From: Streptomyces filipinensis
Lineage (GTDB): Bacteria > Actinomycetota > Actinomycetes > Streptomycetales > Streptomycetaceae
Length of the DNA: 64,000 nt
Direction: 5' to 3'
Assembly (NCBI RefSeq): GCF_014649495.1
Contig: NZ_BMTD01000025.1
Span: 41,783 to 105,782 of the forward strand
The position numbers were made by a program, and so were the translations under genes. Of this stretch, positions 8,741-16,193 are shown piece by piece. Within the stretch, counting starts at the first letter, position 1, and the number at the start of each line of letters is the position of its first letter. Below the pieces are notes generated by a model, which ran no database searches, was not told the origin of the DNA, and saw nothing but the letters and a program-made list of their open reading frames with translations.

Positions 8741-9628
8741 TCATGCGGACTCCTCGCGCAGTCGCTCCATCACCGGCGCGAAGGCCTCCATGTACGGCTC
8801 CAGGACCGTCAGGTACGAGAATCCGAACCGCTCGCGCTGGGCCCGCACCCGTGCGACGACGTCCTCCAGCGGGCCGGCCAGCACGATGGGCAGGGCCAGC
8901 GCGTCGTCCACGGTCAGCTGCGACTGCCGCTCCAGCAGCGGCTTCAGCACGGGCTCGGGATCGTCGGTGACCGCGACGAGCTGGAGGAGCAGGTTCAGCT
9001 CCGCCGGTTCCGCGCGGTCCGCCGCCAGGTGCCGGTAGCGCGCCACCCGCTCGTCCAGCTCATCGGCGGTGAGCGGCTCCAGATCTCCCGGAGTCCTTCC
9101 CGGCCGGGCTCCGGTGAAGGCCGCGATGTCCGCGTGCTCGGCGGTCAGCCGCAGCATCCGGTCGCCGTTGGCGCCGATCAGCAGCGGGACCCGGGACTGG
9201 GCGGGCCGAGGCTGGTGTTCCGGTGAGCCGAGCAGCCGGCCCAGTTCGGCGACCGTACGGCGCAGGTGGTCCACCCGCTCGCCCGGCGAGCCGTACGGCA
9301 GCCCGGCCGTCTCGTGCTCGGCCGGCACGTACCCGGTGCCCAGGCCGAGTTCGAGGCGCCCACCGGTGAGCGCGTCCGTGGTCGCCACCTCGCGGGCCAG
9401 CAGCGCCGGATTCCAGAAGCCCGCGTTGAGCACGAACGTGCCCAGCCGGGGCCGCTCGGTCGCCTCCGCCGCCGCGACCAGTGCCGGGAACGGGGCGGTC
9501 ATCCCCAGGTGATCCGGCACGAGGATCACGTCGTACCCCAGCTTCTCGGCCCGCCGGCACTTGGCGCGCCACTCGGCGGCGGGTGCGGGCGTGAGCAGAT
9601 TGACCCCGAAGCGGAACGGGCGTGACAT
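8741..9628 (-). CDS. LLM-class (luciferase-like) oxidoreductase, probably F420-dependent
   Basis: 295 residues with the bacterial luciferase-like TIM barrel. It starts MSRPFRFGVNLL; DALTGGRLELGLGTGY near residue 90 and VPLLIGANGDRMLRL near 150 are the standard flavin/F420-binding segments. The subgroup (TIGR03621-like, by recollection) is actinobacterial and usually uses coenzyme F420. Substrate is unknown. It sits between the acetyltransferase and the ABC exporter with no operon link evident. Confidence 0.87.
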   Translation of the reverse strand: MSRPFRFGVNLLTPAPAAEWRAKCRRAEKLGYDVILVPDHLGMTAPFPALVAAAEATERPRLGTFVLNAGFWNPALLAREVATTDALTGGRLELGLGTGYVPAEHETAGLPYGSPGERVDHLRRTVAELGRLLGSPEHQPRPAQSRVPLLIGANGDRMLRLTAEHADIAAFTGARPGRTPGDLEPLTADELDERVARYRHLAADRAEPAELNLLLQLVAVTDDPEPVLKPLLERQSQLTVDDALALPIVLAGPLEDVVARVRAQRERFGFSYLTVLEPYMEAFAPVMERLREESA

Positions 9629-9705
9629 GAACTCTCCTCGTCAGCAGGTGACTTGAGCCTGGACCTGCGATTCCATCATGTCCGCCCCGCGCTCGGCAGG
9701 CGCCC

Positions 9706-12273
9706 TCACTCGTGGGCGATCGCCGCCAGTATGTTCATCCGAGACGCCCGCAGCGCCGGCAGCAGAGCCGCGACCACGCCCACCACCGCCGCACCGATCA
9801 CGACGGCGACGATCGTCGGCCAGGGGAACGCCAGCGCCGTCAGCCCCCGCAGGGCCAGCACCTGCTGCATGCACACACCCCACACCAGCCCCAGCGCCAG
9901 CCCGAGGACCGCGCCGAACACCGCGATCACCACCGATTCCAGCCGGATCATCCGGCGCAGCTGCCGTCGCCCCAGCCCGATCGCGCGCAGCAGCCCGATC
10001 TCGCGGGTGCGCTCCACCACCGACAGGGCGAGGGTGTTGACCACACCGAGCACGGCGATGACGATCGCGAGGCCGAGCAGCGCGTACACCAGGTAGAGCA
10101 GGACGGCGATCTGGTTGTGGACCAGCTGCTTGTAGTCGCTCTGATTGCGCACCTGCACCTGCGGGAACGGCTTGAGCGCCCGTTCCAGGCGGGGCCGCAG
10201 ATCCTGCGGCTTCGTTCCGGCGGCCGCGTTGACGTAGAGAGCCGAGTCCTGGGCGCCCGGCGTGTACTTGCCGAGGGTGGCGAGGCCGAAGTACAGGCCT
10301 CCCTGGGCGCCGAAGCCCTGCGCCGTCTCCTGGTCGGTGAGCGCCCCGACGGTCAGCTCCGCGTGCCGTCCGCCCGGGAACTCGACCGGGAGGACGCTGC
10401 CGACGCGCACGCCGTGGTCCCGGGCGAAGTCGGCATTCATGGCGAGGTGCCCGGGCGCCAGCGCGGCCCGCGAGGTGCCCCGCGCGTAGGTGAGGTGCAC
10501 AACGTCGTCCAGTCCGGGCCCGTACGCGACGGCGGACGTGCGGACCTCGCCCCCTTCCGGCACGCGTACGGCGACCGGGGTGAGCCGCTGCGGTACGACC
10601 AGCCCGACGCCGCGCGTGCGGGCCACGCTGTGCCGCACCTCTTCGGTGAAGGGGGCGAAGTTGCTGTTCTGGACGATGAAGTCGGCGCCGAGGTTCTTGT
10701 CGATCTGCCGGTCGAACGAGGCCGACATCGAGGCGCTCGCCACCGACATCCCGCCGACCAGCGCCAGGCCCACCATGAGCGCGGCGGCCGTGGCGCCCGT
10801 ACGGCGCGGATTGCGCAGCGCGTTGCGCTGGCTCATCCGGCCGACCGGGCCGAACAGAGCGGGGAAGGCCGCGCCCAGGACCCGGATGACCGGCCGTACC
10901 AGCAGCGGGCCGCCCACCACGGTCGCGATCAGCGTCAACACCACGCCTAGCCCCAGCAGCGAGGCCGCCTGCGCGGTCTTCGTGGCCGCCGCGCACCCGG
11001 CCAGCGCCGCAGCCCCGGCCGCCCCGACCACCGCACCGGCGATCGCCCGCGCCTTCAACGGCTTGCCCACACCGGCGACCTCGGCGTCGGCGAGCGCCGC
11101 CATCGGGGAGACGGCCGCCGCGCGCCGCGCGGGCAGATAGGCGGCCACGAAGGTGACACCGAGACCGACGACGTACGCCGCGACGGGTGTGCCCCAGCCG
11201 ATGACCATCTCCGTGGCCTTCAGGTTCATCCCGAACGCGCTCATCAGCCGGATCAGCCCCAGCGCCAGCCCGACACCGGCCAGGAGGCCGAGTGTCGAAC
11301 CGACCAGCCCGAGCAGCAGCGCCTCCGTCAGCACCGAGCGCCGCACCTGCCTGCGGTCCGCGCCGAGTGCCCGCAGCAGGCCGAGCTCGCGCGTGCGCTG
11401 GGCGATCAGCATGGAGAAGGTGTTGACGATGAGGAACACGCCCACGAGCAGCGCGACACCGGCGAAGCCCAGCATCACGTACTTGATCACGTCCAGGAAG
11501 GTGCCGAGGCTGGCCGCCGCCGACTTGGCCTGTTCGCCGGCGGTCTTCACGTCGTAGGTGCCGGCCCCGAGCGTCTGGCCGACACGCTTCTTGAGCTGCG
11601 CGTCGGTCACTCCAGGCGCGGCGTCCACCGAGATGCTGGTCGCCCTGGCCGCCGACCCGAGCAGTTCGCGGCCCGCGACCGCGGGGTCCAGGAAGACCAG
11701 GGCCGCCCCGGGGTTGGTGGTGGTGAACGTGGCGATGCCGACCACCCGCGCCCGGACCGTGCCCGGCTGCGCCTGCACGGTCAGCGTGTCGCCGATCCGT
11801 ACGTGCCTCTTGCCGGCCGTGTCGGCGTCCAGCAGCACCTCACCCGCACCGTGCGGCGCACGGCCGGAGGTCAGCTTCACCGGGCTGCGGTGTGTGACGT
11901 ACCAGGCCATCGCGATCGTCGGGGCGCCGGTGGTCGGGCCGACGGACTTGTTGTGGGCGTCGACCACGACGGCGTTCTCCACCGACACCTCGGCACGGGC
12001 CGCCGTGACCCCGTCGACCCGCGCCACGCGGTCCCGCAGTGCGGCGGGCAGGGTCTGCACCGAACCGCTGAGCCGGGCCGACCTCAGATCCTGCTTCGGC
12101 TGGACCGTGACATCGGCGGCGGTGGAGGCGAACAGCCGGTCGAAGGTGCGCGTGACGGTGTCGGAGAAGATCAGGCTGCCCGCGACGAACGCCACGGACA
12201 GGATCACGGCCAGCGCGGACAGCGCGAGCCGCCCCTTGTGCGCGAGGAAACTCCTCAGGGTCGCCTTGAGCAC
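9706..12273 (-). CDS. ABC transporter permease, MacB/FtsX type, 855 aa
   Basis: A large FtsX-family exporter permease. An N-terminal membrane helix (LALSALAVILSVAFVAGSLI) is followed by a periplasmic MacB core, an FtsX domain near 260-400, a second set of central helices near 440-540, a second extracellular domain and a terminal FtsX domain near 720-845. GTG at 12273 was chosen: it begins VLKATLRSFLAHKGRLALSA, the normal family start, and lies 4 nt after the ATPase stop. An upstream in-frame start at 12354 would overlap the ATPase by ~80 bp and add an unlikely Pro-rich leader. It probably extrudes lipids or peptides, or acts as a mechanotransmitter. Confidence 0.92.
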   Translation of the reverse strand: MLKATLRSFLAHKGRLALSALAVILSVAFVAGSLIFSDTVTRTFDRLFASTAADVTVQPKQDLRSARLSGSVQTLPAALRDRVARVDGVTAARAEVSVENAVVVDAHNKSVGPTTGAPTIAMAWYVTHRSPVKLTSGRAPHGAGEVLLDADTAGKRHVRIGDTLTVQAQPGTVRARVVGIATFTTTNPGAALVFLDPAVAGRELLGSAARATSISVDAAPGVTDAQLKKRVGQTLGAGTYDVKTAGEQAKSAAASLGTFLDVIKYVMLGFAGVALLVGVFLIVNTFSMLIAQRTRELGLLRALGADRRQVRRSVLTEALLLGLVGSTLGLLAGVGLALGLIRLMSAFGMNLKATEMVIGWGTPVAAYVVGLGVTFVAAYLPARRAAAVSPMAALADAEVAGVGKPLKARAIAGAVVGAAGAAALAGCAAATKTAQAASLLGLGVVLTLIATVVGGPLLVRPVIRVLGAAFPALFGPVGRMSQRNALRNPRRTGATAAALMVGLALVGGMSVASASMSASFDRQIDKNLGADFIVQNSNFAPFTEEVRHSVARTRGVGLVVPQRLTPVAVRVPEGGEVRTSAVAYGPGLDDVVHLTYARGTSRAALAPGHLAMNADFARDHGVRVGSVLPVEFPGGRHAELTVGALTDQETAQGFGAQGGLYFGLATLGKYTPGAQDSALYVNAAAGTKPQDLRPRLERALKPFPQVQVRNQSDYKQLVHNQIAVLLYLVYALLGLAIVIAVLGVVNTLALSVVERTREIGLLRAIGLGRRQLRRMIRLESVVIAVFGAVLGLALGLVWGVCMQQVLALRGLTALAFPWPTIVAVVIGAAVVGVVAALLPALRASRMNILAAIAHE

Positions 12274-12277
12274 CGGG

Positions 12278-13120
12278 TCAGTCCTCCCGGGCGACGGCGT
12301 CGCCGCCGGATCGGGCCCGGACCATGTCGGGGCCGGCGGCCTGCGGGCTCCCACCAGGGAAGACGCGCATGCGTTCCAGCACCGCCTCGGCCGTCGGCCG
12401 GGCCATCTCGTCCACGATCCGCCCGTCGGCGAGGAACAGCACGAGGTCGGAGTGGGCGGCGGCGCCCGGGTCGTGCGTGACCATGACGACCGTCTGCCCG
12501 AGATCGTCCACCGCGCCGCGCAGGAAGCCCAGCACCTCCAGGCCGGCCCGCGAGTCCAGGTTCCCGGTCGGCTCGTCGGCGAAGATCAGTTCCGGCCGGG
12601 AGGCCAGTGCCCGGGCACAGGCGACGCGTTGCTGCTGGCCGCCGGAGAGCTGGGCGGGCCGGTGCGTCAGACGCCCGCGCAGCCCCAGGGTGTCGATGAC
12701 CTGGTCCAGCCACGGCTGGTCGGGCTTGCGGCCCGCGATGTCCATCGGCAGGGTGATGTTCTCCGCGGCCGTCAGCGTCGGGATGAGGTTGAACGACTGG
12801 AACATGAACCCGACCCGGTCCCGCCTGAGACGGGTCAGCTCCCGTTCCCGCAATCCGGTGATCTCGGTGTCGCCCAGCCACACCTGACCGGCGGACACCG
12901 TGTCGAGCCCCGCCAGACAGTGCATCAGCGTGGACTTCCCGGAGCCCGAGGGCCCCATCACGGCGGTGAAACGGCCGCGCGCGATGTCGACGTCCACCGA
13001 GTCCAGGGCGATGACGGCCGTCTCGCCGGAACCGTAGGTCTTGGTCAGCCCGTGGGCGCGGGCCGCGACTCCGCCGTTCGGCGCGCGGCCCGGGGCGTGC
13101 TGCGCAGCTGGTGTGGACAA
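12278..13120 (-). CDS. ABC transporter ATP-binding protein (LolD/MacB type)
   Basis: ATPase partner of the FtsX permease downstream. Walker A is GPSGSGKST, the signature LSGGQQQRVA, and Walker B ELIFADEPTGNLDS, the classic LolD/MacB subfamily form. TTG at 13120 is favoured (280 aa) because GGGAGG lies 5-6 nt upstream. An in-frame ATG at 13198 (306 aa) would add an atypical Cys/Arg-rich leader and reach into the divergent promoter. The ORF ends 4 nt before the permease GTG, so the pair is coupled. Confidence 0.92.
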   Translation of the reverse strand: MSTPAAQHAPGRAPNGGVAARAHGLTKTYGSGETAVIALDSVDVDIARGRFTAVMGPSGSGKSTLMHCLAGLDTVSAGQVWLGDTEITGLRERELTRLRRDRVGFMFQSFNLIPTLTAAENITLPMDIAGRKPDQPWLDQVIDTLGLRGRLTHRPAQLSGGQQQRVACARALASRPELIFADEPTGNLDSRAGLEVLGFLRGAVDDLGQTVVMVTHDPGAAAHSDLVLFLADGRIVDEMARPTAEAVLERMRVFPGGSPQAAGPDMVRARSGGDAVARED

Positions 13121-13202
13121 GACCGCCTCCCGGTCGCTTGAAACGCCCGTTCCGGGCGAGCGTAAGGGACATGCCGTCCCGGCGCAGCGCTTACGCACCC
13201 CC

Positions 13203-13231
13203 TTGCCTTGCTAGCACCTCGGCGCTAGCGT
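13203..13231 (+). promoter_or_regulatory. Leaderless promoter with double GCTAGC operator
   Basis: TTGCCT (13203-13208) and TAGCGT (13226-13231) are separated by 17 bp, a good -35/-10 pair whose start would be at or next to ATG 13238. No Shine-Dalgarno sequence precedes that ATG. Two palindromic GCTAGC boxes (13210-13215 and 13224-13229) sit inside the promoter 14 bp apart. This arrangement suits autorepression by the ribbon-helix-helix protein encoded immediately downstream (inference). Confidence 0.6.
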
Positions 13232-13237
13232 CGAAGC

Positions 13238-13477
13238 ATGGCGAAGACCCAGCTGAACGTGCGCGTGGACGAGGGCACCGCCCGCGCGGCCCGCGAACGC
13301 GCCCTGGCCCGCGGCATCAGCGTCAACCGCTATATCGAAGAGCTGGTCAGACAGGACACCGGGGAACCCGGCCGTACGTTCGTCGAGGCCGCCGCCGACT
13401 TCATGAAGCAGTACGAGTCCGTGTTCGCCGAGGAGTTCACCGAGACCCGCGGCACCGGCGCCGGGGACGGCCGCTGA
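13238..13477 (+). CDS. Ribbon-helix-helix (Arc-type) antitoxin-like regulator
   Basis: 79 residues. KTQLNVRVDEGTARAARER gives the beta strand and first helix, and GISVNRYIEELVRQ the second helix of a ribbon-helix-helix DNA-binding fold; an acidic tail follows. It is the first gene of a two-gene unit with a Doc-like protein, matching an antitoxin-toxin order. Its ATG is predicted to be leaderless and its promoter carries two GCTAGC boxes, presumably its own operator. Confidence 0.85.
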   Translation: MAKTQLNVRVDEGTARAARERALARGISVNRYIEELVRQDTGEPGRTFVEAAADFMKQYESVFAEEFTETRGTGAGDGR

Positions 13478-13481
13478 TCCC

Positions 13482-13856
13482 TTGAACGAGCTCAGCATCG
13501 ACCTCGCCTGGCTCCTCATGCTCGCCGAGCAGAAGACGCCCGGGGACCCGCAGGTCACGGACTGGGGCGCGCTGGTCGCCGCCGTCGCCCGGCACCGGGC
13601 CGAGATATTCGGCGTGCCGGTCTACGACACCCCGTACGCCCGCGCCGCCTCCCTGCTCCAGCTGCTGATCCACCTGCCGGCACTGGAGCGCTCCAACGCA
13701 CTGTTCGCCTCGGCGGTCGCCTACGCCTATCTGGTCGCCAGCGGCGTGAAGGTGGTCACCACACCCGAGCAGGTGCGCGACCTCGCCCGGCTGGTGAAGC
13801 AGGGCACGGCCGACGTGGACGAGATCGCGCGGGAGCTGCGGCGCTGGAGCCTGTGA
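13482..13856 (+). CDS. Doc/Fic-like toxin component with degenerate Fic motif
   Basis: 124 residues. TTG at 13482 follows the antitoxin stop by 4 nt and gives MNELSIDLAWLLMLAEQ. Streptomyces homologues are commonly annotated Doc-type toxins. The expected Fic loop HPFxxGN(K/G)R is replaced by HLPALERSNALF (near residues 64-75): His, an acidic residue and Asn remain, but the glycine and terminal Arg pattern is lost. A Doc kinase-like activity is therefore uncertain; it may be an inactive or altered member. Its stop abuts the convergent methyltransferase stop with no spacer. Confidence 0.75.
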   Translation: MNELSIDLAWLLMLAEQKTPGDPQVTDWGALVAAVARHRAEIFGVPVYDTPYARAASLLQLLIHLPALERSNALFASAVAYAYLVASGVKVVTTPEQVRDLARLVKQGTADVDEIARELRRWSL

Positions 13857-14549
13857 TCAGCGCGCGGCCGGCTCGTCCGGACGCCAGGCGACGCCCAGCG
13901 CGCAGTACGAGGACGGCAGCGGCGGACCCTTCTCGGGCATCAGCACCCGGCGGTGCGGGCCGAGGGTGAACCCCGCCTCGCGCAGCGCGGTCACCGGCTG
14001 GCGGGCCACGTGACATCCGCCGGTCAGCGGGGGCCACAGGGTCCGGTCCAGCGTGCGCTGGGTCAGTGTCATGAGGGGGCCGCCGCCTTGCCCGTGCTCG
14101 AAGAACCGCACCTGGCCGCCCGGCCTGAGCACCCGCCGTACCTCGCTCAGCGCCCGTCGCACGTCCCGCACGCTGCACAGCACCAGGGACAGCACGGCCG
14201 CGTCGAAGGCCTCGCTCTTGACCGGCAGCGCCTCCGCGGCGCCCGGCACCACGTCGACCGGCACCTGGGCCCGCAGGGCCGATTCGAGTGCCAACTTCCT
14301 GAGCAGGGGCTCCGGTTCGATCGCCACGACCTCCGCGACGGTGCCCGGATAGTGCGAGAAGTTCAGCCCGTTGCCCGCGCCGATCTCGATCACCCGCCCG
14401 GACAGTCCAGCGAGCAGGCGCTCGCGCACGCCGGCCATGCCCAGCCGGGTCTCGGCGCTCACGCTGTACCGGGCGTAGCAGCGGGCGAACAGCGGATGGT
14501 GCACGGGGCTCCGCGTCACCTTGTCGGAGCCGGAGGACAGCAGCCGCAT
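13857..14549 (-). CDS. Class I SAM-dependent methyltransferase
   Basis: 230 residues with a Rossmann-type methyltransferase domain of the UbiE/Methyltransf_11 sort. Motif I is VIEIGAGNGLNFSHYP (near residue 53), the acidic end of beta 2 is VVAIEPEPLL, and motif IV is FDAAVLSLVLCSV. LRPGGQVRFFEHG is the usual post-motif III. The substrate is not identifiable; relatives include phospholipid and small-molecule methyltransferases. Its 5' side faces the long repeat-rich spacer. Confidence 0.9.
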   Translation of the reverse strand: MRLLSSGSDKVTRSPVHHPLFARCYARYSVSAETRLGMAGVRERLLAGLSGRVIEIGAGNGLNFSHYPGTVAEVVAIEPEPLLRKLALESALRAQVPVDVVPGAAEALPVKSEAFDAAVLSLVLCSVRDVRRALSEVRRVLRPGGQVRFFEHGQGGGPLMTLTQRTLDRTLWPPLTGGCHVARQPVTALREAGFTLGPHRRVLMPEKGPPLPSSYCALGVAWRPDEPAAR

Positions 14550-14582
14550 GGCGAACCTCCCGGGACGGACGGCCTAGGAGGA

Positions 14583-14760
14583 GTGTCCCCCGCGAAGCGC
14601 TGCCGCACCCTCAGAACGACCAGGGGGCTCCGCGGAGGGCTGCGGCCCCTTAGGGACCGCCCGGGGGCTTTGCGGAGGGCTGCGGCCCCTCAACGACCGC
14701 CGGGGGCTTCGCGGAGGGCTGCCGCACCTCAGGACCGCCAGGGGCTTCGCGGAGGGTGGG
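14583..14760. repeat. 39-40 bp tandem repeat, about 4.5 copies
   Basis: Units centred on GGGGGCTNCGCGGAGGGCTG begin at about 14583 (partial), 14623, 14663, 14702 and 14740, so the period is 38-40 bp. Each unit contains a short dyad (CTCCGCGGAG-like) and a CNGCNCCTNA tail. No open frame across it resembles a known protein. It begins just upstream of the methyltransferase start on that gene's 5' side. Confidence 0.7.
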
Positions 14761-14769
14761 CCGCGCACA

Positions 14770-14811
14770 GCGGGGCTCTGCCCCGCACCCCGCCAGGGGC
14801 TCCGCCCCTGG
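14770..14811. terminator. Two adjacent perfect hairpins
   Basis: GCGGGGC-TCT-GCCCCGC (14770-14786) and CCAGGGGC-TCC-GCCCCTGG (14793-14811) are perfect inverted repeats with 3-nt loops. GGGGCTCCGCCCC hairpins are frequent in Streptomyces spacers and may end transcription or be mobile-type repeats. They separate the 39-40 bp array from the 32-bp G-rich array. Confidence 0.5.
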
Positions 14812-14902
14812 ACCCCGCCCCGCCCACCCACCACCCGACTCGGTCGGCTGGAGGGCGGACCCGCCACAGCTCCCGTCCGCGGGAGGGCGAACTGCCCGCG
14901 CG

Positions 14903-15065
14903 GCTCGGCCGGCTGGGGGGGGGGCGGCTTGCCACCGGCTCGGCCAGCTGGGGGGCGGCTTGCCACCGGGCTCGGTCAGCCGGGGGGGGGCTTGCCACCG
15001 GGCTCGGTCAGCTGGGGGGCGGCTTGCCACCGGGCTCGGTCAGCCGGGGGGCGGCGGCCCACCGT
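14903..15065. repeat. 32-bp G-run minisatellite, five copies
   Basis: Units starting GCTCGGNCNGC, then a run of 6-10 G, then CGGCTTGCCACCGG begin at 14903, 14938, 14970, 15002 and 15034: the first period is 35 bp, then three exact 32-bp steps. One G run (14915-14924) is 10 long. Copies are highly similar, so expansion is recent. The strand bias makes the + strand a strong candidate for G-quadruplex formation. It lies just beyond the bioD 3' end. Confidence 0.8.
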
Positions 15066-15475
15066 TGGGCCAGGTCGGCTGGGCGGCCCGCCGTCGACCT
15101 CCCTCGGCTGGAGCGTGGGGCGCCGTCGGTCTCGGCGGGCTGGAGGGTGGTCTGTGGTCGGTGTTGGCGAGCTGGAGGCCAGGGCCTTCTGTGGGGGTTG
15201 GCGGGCTGGGGGTCGGCTTGCCGTCGGGCTTGGTTGGCTGGGGCCCCCGTCGGCCTCCCAGCCGGCCGACGGGCCTCCGGCGTGGCTCGGTCGGCTGGGG
15301 GAGTCGGCTCGTCACCGGGCTTGGCAGGCTGGCAGGGCTCGGTCGGTTGGGCGGCCCGCCGTCGGTCTTTCCCGGCCGGAGAGCCGCCGACGGAGTGCCC
15401 CGGTGGGAGGGGCCCGCCGGCCGGCTGGGCGGCCGGGGCGGGCCTTCGGGGACGGTTCGTCACCGGCTTCGTCGG
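15066..15475. other. Decayed continuation of the 32-bp repeat array, no gene seen
   Basis: The stretch continues the same vocabulary (NGGCTGG, GTCGGCTTG, CCGTCGG) with growing divergence, for example near 15190-15300. Frames are open on both strands because the sequence lacks A/T-rich stop codons, but the predicted products are simple Pro/Arg/Gly-rich strings without family resemblance. I read it as old, mutated repeat units between bioD and the young array. Confidence 0.5.
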
Positions 15476-16192
15476 TTACGGCGCCTCGCGGGTTCGGAAC
15501 GCCTCCGCGTCCCAGGTGCCGTCCAGGCGGGGGGCCAGCCAAGCCGGCGCCGCCGCGCGGAAGTCCGCCGGGGGGAGTGCTCCCGCCCCGCAGGGAACCG
15601 CCCCGAGGAGGGGCGCGCCCGCCACCTCCGGCAGGTCGGTGACGTTGCAGCGGGTGGCGAGGTCGGGGGAGCCGGGCCAGCTGCCGATCACGATGCCCGC
15701 CAACTCCAGCCCCCGGCGCCGCAGCTCCAGTGCCGTCAGCTCCGTCGTGTTGAGCGTCCCCAGACCGGCCTGGGCGACGACCAGCACCGGTGCGTCCAGC
15801 AGCCCGGCCGCGTCGGCCAGGGTGCCGCCGGCCGCGTCGAACCGGACGAGCAGCCCGCCCGCCCCCTCGACCAGCACCAGGTCGTGCTCGGCGGCCAGCT
15901 TGGCCGCCCGGTCGGCCACCTCGTGCGGGTGCACGGGGGCCATGCCGGCCCGCCGGGCCGCCGTACCGGGCGCCAGCGGCTCCGGATAGCGGGCCAGTTC
16001 GGTGGCCGTCACCGCACCCGCGAGCCGCACGACCTCGTCGGCGTCCCCGCGTTCGTCCGGCCGTACCCCCGTCTGGGCCGCCTTCAGCACGGCCACCGAG
16101 CGCCCCGCCGCGAGCGCCGCGGCGGCGACGGCTGCGGTGGTGACGGTCTTGCCGACCTCCGTGCCCGTGCCCGTGATCACCAGTACCGGCAT
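15476..16192 (-). CDS. bioD: Dethiobiotin synthetase
   Basis: Closes the ureido ring of dethiobiotin from 7,8-diaminononanoate, CO2 and ATP in biotin synthesis. The 238 residues start MPVLVITGTGTEVGKTVTTA, whose P-loop GTGTEVGKT is diagnostic. KAAQTGV (near residue 37) and VEGAGGLLV (near 110) are the conserved Lys-containing and Glu-containing substrate/Mg loops. The gene starts 1 nt after the bioA stop, so bioB-bioA-bioD is one operon on the minus strand. Confidence 0.95.
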   Translation of the reverse strand: MPVLVITGTGTEVGKTVTTAAVAAAALAAGRSVAVLKAAQTGVRPDERGDADEVVRLAGAVTATELARYPEPLAPGTAARRAGMAPVHPHEVADRAAKLAAEHDLVLVEGAGGLLVRFDAAGGTLADAAGLLDAPVLVVAQAGLGTLNTTELTALELRRRGLELAGIVIGSWPGSPDLATRCNVTDLPEVAGAPLLGAVPCGAGALPPADFRAAAPAWLAPRLDGTWDAEAFRTREAP

Positions 16193-16193
16193 G

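Noticed and set aside
13121..13198. N-terminal extension of the LolD/MacB-type ATPase
   Set aside because: Adds a non-homologous Cys/Arg-rich stretch; the TTG start at 13120 has GGGAGG.
14903..15065. CRISPR array
   Set aside because: Repeats are contiguous without unique spacers, and no cas genes are present.
15008..15463. Proline-rich repeat protein on the minus strand of the minisatellite
   Set aside because: Low-complexity product of a repeat; no start signal or homology, and frame changes at the irregular first unit.
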